A program made the translations under genes and the position numbers. Positions 23,908-31,942 of a DNA stretch of 64,000 nucleotides are shown in pieces. The notes beneath the pieces are model-generated. The model saw only the letters and a program-made list of their open reading frames with translations. It was not told the DNA's origin and made no database searches. Origin of the DNA: Pseudomonas putida (GTDB lineage Bacteria > Pseudomonadota > Gammaproteobacteria > Pseudomonadales > Pseudomonadaceae); assembly GCF_001976065.1 (NCBI RefSeq), contig NZ_MNAH01000007.1, positions 63,115 to 127,114 on the forward strand. The letters are read 5' to 3'. Every line of letters starts with the position of its first letter. The stretch's first letter is position 1.

Positions 23908-24201
23908 TCAAAGCTCGAAGCGCAGCTCCGGCCAGATCGGCGACGTGCCGCGCTTCTGCGATTCAAGAATGGCCCGGCACAACGAGCACAGCCGCTGGTC
24001 CTGGAATACTCGCCGATCGACGTTCGACCAGCGTGGCTGGGCCGGCAGCAGGCTGCCGCACAGGGTCCGGTCCGCCGAGCCACCCAGCTCCAGTTGTCGG
24101 GTCACCAGGTGTACCCGCACTTCCTGGCAGGCGAACAGATCCAGCTGTTCGTCAGGCTCGATCAGTTGATAGGCATAAAGTGACCAGGCAGAACGCGGCA
24201 T
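23908..24201 (-). CDS. Conserved hypothetical protein
   Basis: A 97-residue soluble protein, MPRSAWSLYAYQLIEP at the N-terminus. It has cysteines in ACQEV, TLCG and a CSLC pair near residue 76, which hint at a metal site or redox pair. No family was recognised. The ATG at 24201 is preferred because the upstream frame adds only four residues. It lies between the repeat gap and tesA, on the same strand as tesA, so the two may be co-transcribed. Confidence 0.65.
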   Translation of the reverse strand: MPRSAWSLYAYQLIEPDEQLDLFACQEVRVHLVTRQLELGGSADRTLCGSLLPAQPRWSNVDRRVFQDQRLCSLCRAILESQKRGTSPIWPELRFEL

Positions 24202-24257
24202 CGGGGGCTCCAAATCGGGGGCGCCACCTTAGCCGAAAGCCTGCTCCTAGAAAAGTG

Positions 24258-24863
24258 TCATAACAGCGGTTTTAGCGTAGGCCAGACATTTTCCAGCAAC
24301 TTGTCCTGGGCCCCGGCTGTCGGGTGTATGCCATCGGCCTGCATCAAGTCCGGATGACCGCCCACACCGTCGAGGAAAAATGGCACCAACGGGATCTTTT
24401 TCTCGTCAGCCAGGTTGCTGTAGACCTCAGTGAAGGCCTTGGTATATCGAGCGCCGTAATTGGGCGGCAATTGCATGCCCAGCAGCAGCACCTTGGCGCC
24501 CGCCTGCTGCGACTGCTGAATCATCGACGCAAGATTTTGTTGCAATTGTGATGGAAGCAATCCGCGCAGGCCGTCATTGCCGCCCAATTCGAGGATCACC
24601 AGGTCAGGCTTATGCTCTGCAAGCAGCGCCGGCAGGCGTGCCTGGCCTCCGGCACTGGTGTCGCCGCTGATGGACGCGTTGACCACCTTATCGTCGAAAC
24701 CTTCGTGCTTGAGCCGCTGTTCAAGCAGCGACACCCACCCTGACCGGGTATCCAGCCCGAAACCGGCGCTGATACTATCGCCAACGATCAGGACTGTACC
24801 CGCCGCTGCGTTCTGGGCCATGCACATCAAGGCCAGGGCAGCACTCAAAAACCACACACGCAT
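24258..24863 (-). CDS. tesA: Periplasmic arylesterase/acyl-CoA thioesterase I, SGNH hydrolase TesA
   Basis: The 201-residue SGNH hydrolase has a signal peptide (about 1-21), GDSISAGFG with nucleophile Ser30, GGND around residue 94, and the Asp177-x-x-His180 pair in DGIHPTAGAQ. TesA-type enzymes hydrolyse acyl thioesters, lysophospholipids and aryl esters in the periplasm. The ATG at 24863 has GGAG 6 bases upstream; an in-frame ATG at 24875 is less favoured. The divergent ABC gene starts at 24874, so only 10 bp separate the two starts. Confidence 0.93.
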   Translation of the reverse strand: MRVWFLSAALALMCMAQNAAAGTVLIVGDSISAGFGLDTRSGWVSLLEQRLKHEGFDDKVVNASISGDTSAGGQARLPALLAEHKPDLVILELGGNDGLRGLLPSQLQQNLASMIQQSQQAGAKVLLLGMQLPPNYGARYTKAFTEVYSNLADEKKIPLVPFFLDGVGGHPDLMQADGIHPTAGAQDKLLENVWPTLKPLL

Positions 24864-24873
24864 CGGATTCTCC

Positions 24874-25557
24874 ATGGGCGCAAGCATACTCACCGCGAAG
24901 AACCTCAGCAAAGTGGTCCCCAGCGCGGAAGGTGAACTGACTATCCTGCACGAACTCAGCCTGGAACTGAACAAGGGCGACAGCCTGGCCATCGTCGGCG
25001 CCTCCGGTTCAGGCAAATCCACCCTCCTCGGCCTGCTCGCCGGGCTTGACCTGCCGAGCAGCGGTGAAGTCACCCTGGCAGGACAAGGCCTGAGCAACCT
25101 GGACGAAGACCAGCGCGCACGCATCCGTGCCGAACACGTGGGCTTCGTCTTCCAGTCGTTCCAGCTGCTCGACAGCCTCAACGCCCTGGAAAACGTCATG
25201 CTGCCGCTGGAGCTCGATGGCCGCCAGGATGCCCGGGCCCGCGCCACCGAGCTGTTGCAGCGGGTCGGTCTTGGGCAACGCCTGACCCACTCGCCGCGCC
25301 AACTCTCCGGCGGTGAACAGCAGCGCGTGGCGATTGCCCGGGCGTTTGCTGCCGAACCCGATGTGCTGTTCGCCGACGAGCCCACCGGCAACCTCGACAG
25401 CCACACCGGCGAGCGCATCAGCGACCTGCTGTTCGAACTCAACCAGGAGCGCGGCACGACCCTGGTGCTGGTGACCCATGATGAACGCCTGGCACACCGC
25501 TGCCGGCGCCTGATCCGTCTTGAAGCCGGCCTGCTGGTCGCCCCCCTGGAGCCTTGA
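24874..25557 (+). CDS. ABC transporter ATPase (LolD/YbbA type)
   Basis: A 227-residue ATPase of the MacB/LolD group, with Walker A GASGSGKST (42-50), the Q-loop VFQSFQLLDSLNALENV, signature LSGGEQQRVAIARA and Walker B VLFADEPTGNLD, and H-loop VTHDERLA. It pairs with the large FtsX-type permease encoded directly after it. In E. coli the matching YbbA-YbbP lies beside tesA, as here. Function of that system is not settled; it may handle lipids or lipoproteins. The start has no strong ribosome site. Confidence 0.92.
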   Translation: MGASILTAKNLSKVVPSAEGELTILHELSLELNKGDSLAIVGASGSGKSTLLGLLAGLDLPSSGEVTLAGQGLSNLDEDQRARIRAEHVGFVFQSFQLLDSLNALENVMLPLELDGRQDARARATELLQRVGLGQRLTHSPRQLSGGEQQRVAIARAFAAEPDVLFADEPTGNLDSHTGERISDLLFELNQERGTTLVLVTHDERLAHRCRRLIRLEAGLLVAPLEP

Positions 25558-28061
25558 TGGCACGTTTGCCGCTGTTGCGCCTGTTCAGTCTCGCCGTCCG
25601 CCAGTTGCTGCGCGATGCCCGCGCCGGTGAACTGCGCGTGCTGTTCTTCGCCCTGGTCGTGGCCGTGGCGGCGAGTACCGCCATCGGTTACTTCGGCGCC
25701 CGCCTCAATGGCGCGATGATGCTGCGTGCCACCGAGTTTCTCGGCGCCGATTTGCTGCTCGAAGGCAGTTCGCCGGCGCGATCCGAACAGATCAGGAGCG
25801 GCACCGAGCTGGGTCTGCAGCATGCGCAAGTGGTGGAGTTCTCCAGCGTCATCGCCACCGACAACGGCATCCAGCTCTCCAGCATCAAGGCGGCCGACGA
25901 CGTCTACCCCCTGCGCGGCGAGCTGAAAAGCGCCCCCGCGCCTTTCGCCCCGGAAGAATCTGGTGGCGGGCCGAAACCCGGTGAAGCCTGGGTCGAGGCA
26001 CGGCTGTTGACGGCGCTGGACCTGAAGATCGGCGACAGCATCGACGTCGGCATGAAAACCCTGAAGCTGGCGCGAGTGCTGACCTACGAGCCCGACCGCG
26101 CCGGCAACTTCTACAGCCTGACGCCGCGGGTGTTGATCAACCTCAGCGACCTGCAGGAAACGGGCGTGGTGCAACCCGGCAGTCGGGTCAGCTACCGCGA
26201 ACTCTGGCGCGGCGATGCCTCGGCACTGGAAACCTATCGCCAACTGATCAAGCCCGGCCTGGCGGCCAACCAGCGTATCCAGGATGCCCGCGATGGCAAC
26301 CGGCAGATTGGCGGCGCCCTGGGCAAGGCCGAGCGTTACCTGAACATGGCCAGCCTGGTGGCGGTATTGCTGGCCGGGGTGGCCGTGGCGTTGTCGGCGA
26401 CTCGCTTCGCCACCCGCCGCTTCGATGCCAGTGCGCTGTTGCGATGCCTTGGCCTGTCCCGTCGGGAAACCATGATCCTGTTCAGCCTGCAACTGGCAGT
26501 GCTCGGTCTGCTTGCCAGCCTCAGTGGCGCCGTCATCGGCTGGCTGGCGCAATTGGGGCTGTTTGCCCTGCTGCATGACTTGCTACCGACCGATGTTCCA
26601 CCCGGAGGCCTGTTCCCGGCCATCGCCGGAATCGGCACCGGACTGGTGGCCCTGGCCGGGTTCGCCCTGCCGCCACTGGCCGCACTGGGGCGGGTTCCAC
26701 CCTTGCGCGTGCTGCGCCGGGACCTGCTGCCGATTCCCTCCAGCACCTGGATGGTCTACGGCGCCGCATTGGGCGCCCTCGGCCTGATCATGTGGCGCCT
26801 GAGCCTGGACCTGGTACTGACCTTCGCCCTGCTCGGCGGCGGCGTGGTCGCGGCACTGGTACTGGGCGGCCTGCTGTTGCTGCTGTTGAAAAGCCTGCGA
26901 CGCCTGCTGGCCCGTGCCTCCCTGCCCTGGCGCCTGGGGCTGGGCCAATTGCTGCGCCATCCGCTGGCAGCCGCAGGGCAGGCCCTGGCATTTGGCCTGA
27001 TCCTGCTGTCGATGGCATTGATCGCCCTGCTTCGCGGCGAGTTGCTGGACACCTGGCAGAACCAGCTGCCGAAGAACGCACCGAACTATTTTGCCCTGAA
27101 CATCCTGCCCGCGGACAAACAGGCGTTCACCGATCGCCTGATCTCGTTGTCGGCGAAATCGGCGCCTCTGTATCCGGTGGTCCCGGGGCGGCTGATCAGC
27201 ATCAATGGCGAACCGGTGCAGCAGATCGTCACCAAGGAATCGGCGGGTGACCGGGCGATCCAGCGTGACCTGAGCCTGACCTGGGCGGCCAACCTGCCCG
27301 AGGGCAACAAGATCACCGCCGGCAACTGGTGGCCGCAGCAACCGCCGGATGAAATCCCCGGCGTGTCGGTGGAAGGCAAGGTTGCCGAAAGCCTGAAGCT
27401 CAAGCTCGGCGACCATCTGGTGTTTACCGTGGGCGGGGCCAATCGCGAGGCGAAAGTCACCAGCCTGCGGGAGATCAACTGGGACAACTTCCAACCGAAC
27501 TTCTTCATGATCTTCCAGCCCGGCACCTTGAAGGATCTGCCGGCCACCTACCTGACCAGCTTCTATCTGGCGGCGGGGCATGACCAGCAGATCGTCGACC
27601 TGTCGCGCAGTTTTCCGGCGGTGACCATCCTGCAAGTCGAGGCGTTGCTGGCGCAACTGCGCAGCATCCTCGCCCAGGTCACCCTGGCGGTGGAATACGT
27701 ATTGCTGTTCGTGTTGGCGGCAGGCATGGCGGTACTGTTCTCCGGCCTGCAAGCGACCCTGGACGAACGCATCCGCCAAGGCGCATTGCTGCGGGCACTG
27801 GGGGCCGAGCGGCAATTGCTGGTGAAGGCACGACGAATCGAATTCGGCTTGCTGGGTGCGGTCAGCGGCTTGCTGGCGGCGCTGGGTTCGGAAGTCGTCA
27901 GCCTGGTGCTCTACCGTTACGCCTTTGACCTGCCCTGGCACCCGCATCCGTGGCTGCTGGTGTTGCCATTGATCGGCGCCGTGCTGATCGGCGGCGCCGG
28001 CGTGTTCGGCACCCGGCGCGCCTTGAACGCCAGCCCCCTGACAGTCCTGCGCGAGGGTTGA
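25557..28061 (+). CDS. FtsX-family ABC permease (YbbP type)
   Basis: The 834-residue permease has an N-terminal TM (about 20-45), a long periplasmic domain, a first block of four TMs (about residues 260-410, with ALLRCLGLSRRETMILF), two more TMs in the middle, a second periplasmic domain and a final FtsX block (LLFVLAAGMAVLFSGLQ, QGALLRALGAERQLL, IGAVLIGGAGVFGTRRAL). This duplicated MacB-type layout is that of YbbP. Stop and start overlap with the ATPase gene by TGATG, so translation is coupled. Likely extracts a hydrophobic substrate from the inner membrane; the cargo is unknown. Confidence 0.92.
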   Translation: MARLPLLRLFSLAVRQLLRDARAGELRVLFFALVVAVAASTAIGYFGARLNGAMMLRATEFLGADLLLEGSSPARSEQIRSGTELGLQHAQVVEFSSVIATDNGIQLSSIKAADDVYPLRGELKSAPAPFAPEESGGGPKPGEAWVEARLLTALDLKIGDSIDVGMKTLKLARVLTYEPDRAGNFYSLTPRVLINLSDLQETGVVQPGSRVSYRELWRGDASALETYRQLIKPGLAANQRIQDARDGNRQIGGALGKAERYLNMASLVAVLLAGVAVALSATRFATRRFDASALLRCLGLSRRETMILFSLQLAVLGLLASLSGAVIGWLAQLGLFALLHDLLPTDVPPGGLFPAIAGIGTGLVALAGFALPPLAALGRVPPLRVLRRDLLPIPSSTWMVYGAALGALGLIMWRLSLDLVLTFALLGGGVVAALVLGGLLLLLLKSLRRLLARASLPWRLGLGQLLRHPLAAAGQALAFGLILLSMALIALLRGELLDTWQNQLPKNAPNYFALNILPADKQAFTDRLISLSAKSAPLYPVVPGRLISINGEPVQQIVTKESAGDRAIQRDLSLTWAANLPEGNKITAGNWWPQQPPDEIPGVSVEGKVAESLKLKLGDHLVFTVGGANREAKVTSLREINWDNFQPNFFMIFQPGTLKDLPATYLTSFYLAAGHDQQIVDLSRSFPAVTILQVEALLAQLRSILAQVTLAVEYVLLFVLAAGMAVLFSGLQATLDERIRQGALLRALGAERQLLVKARRIEFGLLGAVSGLLAALGSEVVSLVLYRYAFDLPWHPHPWLLVLPLIGAVLIGGAGVFGTRRALNASPLTVLREG

Positions 28062-28097
28062 TAGACTCAAGCGCTCCTGATTCGAAGAAAAGTTGCC

Positions 28098-28595
28098 ATG
28101 AGCCGTTATCGCCCTCCCCGTTCTGCCGGCACCGCGCTGATCACCCCCGAAGGTGAGGCGCGGATGCGCGCCGAGTTTCATGAACTGTGGCACGTACGCC
28201 GCCCCCAAGTAACGCAGGCAGTCAGCGAAGCGGCAGCCCAGGGCGATCGCTCGGAAAACGCCGAGTACACCTACGGCAAAAAGATGCTCCGCGAGATCGA
28301 CAGCCGCGTGCGCTTTCTTACCAAGCGCCTGGAGGCGCTCAAGGTCGTCAGTGAAAAGCCCAGCGACCCGAACAAGGTTTATTTCGGCGCCTGGGTCACG
28401 ATCGAGGACGAGGATGGCAAGGAGTCGCGCTACCGCATTGTCGGGCCGGACGAGTTGGACCTGAAACAGGGCCTGATCAGCATCGACTCGCCATTGGCCC
28501 GCGCGCTCATTGGCAAGGCACTGGACGCCGAAGTACGGGTCCAGACACCAACGGGTGAGCAGTGTGTGTATATCGTGGCGGTCGACTATCCATAA
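28098..28595 (+). CDS. greB: Transcription elongation factor GreB
   Basis: The 165-residue GreB rescues backtracked RNA polymerase by cleaving the transcript 3' end. The N-terminal coiled coil contains the tip motif GDRSENAEYTYGKK with the acidic catalytic residues Asp and Glu, and the C-terminal domain ends with DSPLARALIGKALDAEV. A separate Gre-like protein is encoded at 14572. The gene stands 36 bp after the permease. Confidence 0.95.
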   Translation: MSRYRPPRSAGTALITPEGEARMRAEFHELWHVRRPQVTQAVSEAAAQGDRSENAEYTYGKKMLREIDSRVRFLTKRLEALKVVSEKPSDPNKVYFGAWVTIEDEDGKESRYRIVGPDELDLKQGLISIDSPLARALIGKALDAEVRVQTPTGEQCVYIVAVDYP

Positions 28596-28613
28596 GCCGT
28601 TGCGCCATGGGTC

Positions 28614-28922
28614 TCAGCGACGGGTAATCAGCCCTTGCCGGGCAACGCGGGTCAGTTGCCGGATCATTTCAGGGGCGTCTTCGACGCTTGGCGATTGAAT
28701 CACCGCCAGATCGAAACTGTCCGCGGCAAAGCGCGCCAGGGACTCGCCGTCTTCGACGAACTGGATCAGGAACGCTGCGGGCCCACCGGTACGCCGCGGC
28801 CAGCCATCGAGGTAACGCAGGAGCGTCGGCTGATGTTTGCCGCCAAGCAGGATTTTTGGATTGCGCTGGGTGAGATGTGCCGTGATCGGCGCAGGACGTA
28901 CAACGGGGTTTAGTGCATTCAT
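28614..28922 (-). CDS. Hypothetical protein
   Basis: About 102 residues: MNALNPVVRPAPITAH at the start, then LLGGKHQPTLLRYLDGWPRRTGG and a short alpha/beta segment ending VEDAPEMIRQLTRVARQGLITRR. The latter resembles the end of a Rossmann or receiver-like fold, but I cannot assign a family. The ATG at 28922 is weakly supported by its context. The gene is tail to tail with greB. Confidence 0.55.
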   Translation of the reverse strand: MNALNPVVRPAPITAHLTQRNPKILLGGKHQPTLLRYLDGWPRRTGGPAAFLIQFVEDGESLARFAADSFDLAVIQSPSVEDAPEMIRQLTRVARQGLITRR

Positions 28923-29124
28923 CGAGTCGTGTCTCTGCCTCAAAAAGTCTGCATGGCAGGTGAGAGGCAACACCGAACCAGCGCTTTAGCGGTATTTCGA
29001 AGCCTGTTTCAAGCTTCTGTCGGCAACTGGATGAGTCACCTGGCGCCCCGCAAGTAGCTGTTTAAATCGGCGCATGGGCAGCATCCTAGAGAAGCTGACC
29101 GGACAGTGTCAAGAATGACGCCCA

Positions 29125-29157
29125 ACAAAAAAGGCTCGTCCAATCCAGCGACGAGCC
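29125..29157 (-). terminator. Terminator of the xdhC operon
   Basis: On the minus strand, GGCTCGTC pairs with GACGAGCC (29133-29140 with 29150-29157) and is followed by a run of T, 37 bases past the XdhC stop. Confidence 0.85.
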
Positions 29158-29194
29158 TCGTTCCAAACCAGCCTTGCCCCTGACAGGGCCTGCA

Positions 29195-30166
29195 TCAGAG
29201 GCGATCGCGAGCGATCCCGCTGCGAATTCGCAGGATATCGGCGAGCACTGCCAAGGCGATTTCCGCCGGCGTCTTGCTGCCCAGGTTCAGCCCGATGGGC
29301 GCATGGATCCGCGCCAGTTCCGCCTCCCCCAATCCACCAATGCGCCGCAACCGCTCGAAGCGTTTTTGCGAGGTCTGCAGGGAACCCATCACGCCGATGT
29401 AGAACGCGTCGGTGCGCACCGCCTCCATCATCGCCAGGTCATCGATGCGCGGGTCGTGGGTCAGCGCCACCACCGCCGTGTCGCTGTGGCAGCCGCCGTC
29501 GGCGATGAACACCGACGGCAGTTGACGACGAATCTCAACGTCCTCCAGCACCACGCCTTCCAGCACTTCATCCCGCGGGTCGCAAAGAATCACCTCGAAA
29601 CCCAGGCCCACGGCAAACTCCGCGCAGGCCTGGGCCACACTGGAATACCCGGCCAGCAACAGGCGCTGCGCGGCGCCGATACGCAGCCTGACGCGATCGA
29701 TCTCGCGCTCGACGCGCACACCTTGCTCGCGATCATCCAGCAGACTTCGCGCGCCGCTGGCCAGGTCGACCTCTCGGATCAGCCGACGCCGACCCAACAG
29801 CGCCGATTCCAGCTCTCGCAGATGCGCCTGCACCTCACAGACGGGCTCCAGCTTCTCCACCAGCACCTCAAGCACGCCGCCGCAGGGCAGGCTGACTCGC
29901 GAGCGCGGGTCATCGCCTTCGCCGTAGCGCACGACGCTGACCGCTTGCTCGAAAGCACCTTCGGCGACGCGCTCGAGGAAGTCCTCCTCGACACAGCCTC
30001 CGGATAGCGAGCCGATCCACTGCCCTTCTGCATTCACCGCCAGCAACGAACCCGGCGCACGAGGCGCCGAGCCATAAGTGGCAAGCACGGTGCACAGCCA
30101 GACACGCCGCCCGCCCATCGACCACGCCAGCGCCCGCCGCACCACCTGCAGATCCAGATGCTGCAT
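29195..30166 (-). CDS. XdhC/CoxI-family molybdenum cofactor insertion protein
   Basis: The 323-residue protein has an N-terminal XdhC/CoxI domain (RVWLCTVLATYGSAPRAPGSLLAV, GSLSGGCVEEDF) and a C-terminal Rossmann part (LLLAGYSSVAQACAEFAVGLGFEVILCDPR, IGVMGSLQTSQKRFERL). Such proteins bind the molybdenum cofactor, help sulfurate it and insert it into molybdenum hydroxylases. It is the last gene of the Mo-hydroxylase operon, which fits a dedicated maturation role. The ATG at 30166 lies one base from the cytochrome stop. Confidence 0.92.
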   Translation of the reverse strand: MQHLDLQVVRRALAWSMGGRRVWLCTVLATYGSAPRAPGSLLAVNAEGQWIGSLSGGCVEEDFLERVAEGAFEQAVSVVRYGEGDDPRSRVSLPCGGVLEVLVEKLEPVCEVQAHLRELESALLGRRRLIREVDLASGARSLLDDREQGVRVEREIDRVRLRIGAAQRLLLAGYSSVAQACAEFAVGLGFEVILCDPRDEVLEGVVLEDVEIRRQLPSVFIADGGCHSDTAVVALTHDPRIDDLAMMEAVRTDAFYIGVMGSLQTSQKRFERLRRIGGLGEAELARIHAPIGLNLGSKTPAEIALAVLADILRIRSGIARDRL

Positions 30167-30167
30167 G

Positions 30168-31400
30168 TCAGTGTGCCTTGTGCTCGAGCGGCGCATCGGC
30201 ACGCAGCTTCTGCACATCGCTCAAGGCCAGGTCACCCGGTTGACCGCCCCAGCCCTGGCGCAGGTAATTCAGCAGATCGGTCAGCTGCTCGTCGCCAAGT
30301 TTCTGCGCGAAACCCGGCATGGGTTGCATGTGCTCGAAGCCTGCGAACTTCTGCTCGCCGATGCCATCGTCGATCACCCGCACCAGGTTGCGCGGGTCTT
30401 CCAGGCGCAAGGTGGTGTTGCCACGCATGGCCACGGCGATGTGCGGCTTGCCTTCGCCCCCTGGCGCGTGGCAACCGGCACACACGTTCAGGTAGTCCTG
30501 ACGGCCGCGCTGGGCACTGGCACTGAGCTGGTCCATTGGCACGTCGGTCAATACTTTCGCCGCCGGTGGCTGATCACCGAGCAGGAAGGTTGCCATTGCC
30601 GCCAGATCAGGGTCGTTGAGGCCTTGGGTGCTGTTATGGAACACCGGGAACATCTCGTTGAACATGGTGCCCTGGGCACTCATGCCGTGCTTGAGGAACG
30701 AACTCAGGTCCTGCTGATTCCAGCCGCGCGCTGCCAGGTCAGTGGCCAGCAGGCTCGGGGCCAGATAGCCGTTGAGAATGCCACCGGTCATGCGCTTGTC
30801 CTGCTGCATCGCGCCAGGCAAACCGCGCGGGGTGTGGCATTCGCCGCAGTGGCCGAGCACGTCGACCATGTACTGGCCACGCTTCCAGGCTTCGCTCTTG
30901 CCTTCAGCCGATTCCAGCTTCACGTCCTTGCCGTACATCATGTTCCAGCCCATCAGGCCCAGGCGCACGTTGAACGGAAAGCTGAGGCTGGTGACCGGCG
31001 CGGCACGTTCGATCGGCGCGACGGTTTTCAGGTAGGCGTGAATCGCGTCGGAATCCTCACGCGGCATCAGGTGATACGAGGTGTACGGCATCGCCGGATA
31101 CAGGTTGGCGCCGTCACGCCGCTTGCCTTCGGTGAGCGCCGCGAAGAATTCGTCATCGTTGTACAGGCCGATGCCGTGCTCTTTGCTCGGGGTGATGTTG
31201 GTGCCGTAGATCGTGCCGAACGGCGAGACGATCGGCAGGCCGCCGGCATAGGGCGCGCCACCCGGTGCGGTGTGGCAGGCCATGCAGTCGGCGGCGCGGG
31301 CCAGGTAAGCCCCGCGAACCACTTGATCGTCCGCCTGCGCCAGCAACACAGGCGCGGCCAGGCCCACCGCCAGCGTCAGACGGGTCAGTAGATGCTTCAT
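30168..31400 (-). CDS. Triheme c-type cytochrome, electron acceptor subunit
   Basis: The 410-residue precursor has a Sec signal (KHLLTRLTLAVGLAAPVLLAQA) and three heme c motifs: CMACH, CGECH and CAGCH, in an AdhB-like alternation of cytochrome domains. It likely takes electrons from the 2Fe-2S subunit of the molybdenum hydroxylase and passes them to the respiratory chain (quinone or terminal oxidase). The ATG at 31400 with GGAGGG upstream is used; the TTG two codons earlier sits on the ribosome site. It overlaps nothing but is only 2 bp from the small-subunit gene. Confidence 0.93.
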   Translation of the reverse strand: MKHLLTRLTLAVGLAAPVLLAQADDQVVRGAYLARAADCMACHTAPGGAPYAGGLPIVSPFGTIYGTNITPSKEHGIGLYNDDEFFAALTEGKRRDGANLYPAMPYTSYHLMPREDSDAIHAYLKTVAPIERAAPVTSLSFPFNVRLGLMGWNMMYGKDVKLESAEGKSEAWKRGQYMVDVLGHCGECHTPRGLPGAMQQDKRMTGGILNGYLAPSLLATDLAARGWNQQDLSSFLKHGMSAQGTMFNEMFPVFHNSTQGLNDPDLAAMATFLLGDQPPAAKVLTDVPMDQLSASAQRGRQDYLNVCAGCHAPGGEGKPHIAVAMRGNTTLRLEDPRNLVRVIDDGIGEQKFAGFEHMQPMPGFAQKLGDEQLTDLLNYLRQGWGGQPGDLALSDVQKLRADAPLEHKAH

Positions 31401-31402
31401 GC

Positions 31403-31942
31403 TCAACCCTCCTTGACCAGGCCGAGATCAGTCAGCACGTTGCGCGTGGCGCTGTAGTAGCGCACGTATCCGGTGCAACGGCAGATGTGATGACCGAGGC
31501 TGTCCTCAATGACCTTTTCCAGCTGGCTCTTGACGATCGGCTGACGCTGCAGCTTTTCCACCAGCACCGTCGCGGCATTCACGAAACCCGGTGCGCAATA
31601 GCTGCACTGGAAGGCGAATTCGTCGACGAAGCGCTGCTGGATCGGGTTCAGCTCGGTGACCTTGCCCTGCTCGTCGCGGCTTGCATGACCTTCGATGGTC
31701 CGCACTTTCTTGCCCTCGAAATAGTGAGCGCCAGTGATGCAGGTGCGCACTTCCTCGCTGGTGCCGTCGGGGTTGTCGACGATCACCACGCAGGCATGGC
31801 AGATGCCCTGGCCGCAGCCCAGGCGCGAACCGGTGAGGTTCTTGTATTCGTGCAGATAGTCGATCATCGGCAGGTCATCAGGGATGTCCACCGGGCCGAC
31901 GGATTGACCGTTGAGGGTCAGTTGAAGCGGACGGTTAGCCAT
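31403..31942 (-). CDS. 2Fe-2S subunit of molybdenum hydroxylase
   Basis: The 179-residue protein has the plant-type ferredoxin loop GCGQGICHACVV with a later cysteine (RTCITG), and a second 2Fe-2S domain with CSYCAPGF and CRCTGY. It is the small subunit of xanthine-oxidase-family enzymes, carrying electrons from the molybdenum site outward. It starts inside the large-subunit gene (8-bp overlap), showing coupled translation. There is no signal peptide, so export probably occurs together with the Tat-signalled large subunit. Confidence 0.94.
   Translation of the reverse strand: MANRPLQLTLNGQSVGPVDIPDDLPMIDYLHEYKNLTGSRLGCGQGICHACVVIVDNPDGTSEEVRTCITGAHYFEGKKVRTIEGHASRDEQGKVTELNPIQQRFVDEFAFQCSYCAPGFVNAATVLVEKLQRQPIVKSQLEKVIEDSLGHHICRCTGYVRYYSATRNVLTDLGLVKEG

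Noticed and set aside
24864..26576. Long minus-strand frame that would extend tesA upstream to 772 residues
   Set aside because: It runs antisense through the ABC ATPase and permease genes, which have clear motifs; tesA has its own signal peptide and ribosome site at 24863.
26583..28208. 541-codon minus-strand frame opposite the permease
   Set aside because: Gln/His-rich low-complexity product from high-G+C antisense; the plus-strand permease is real.
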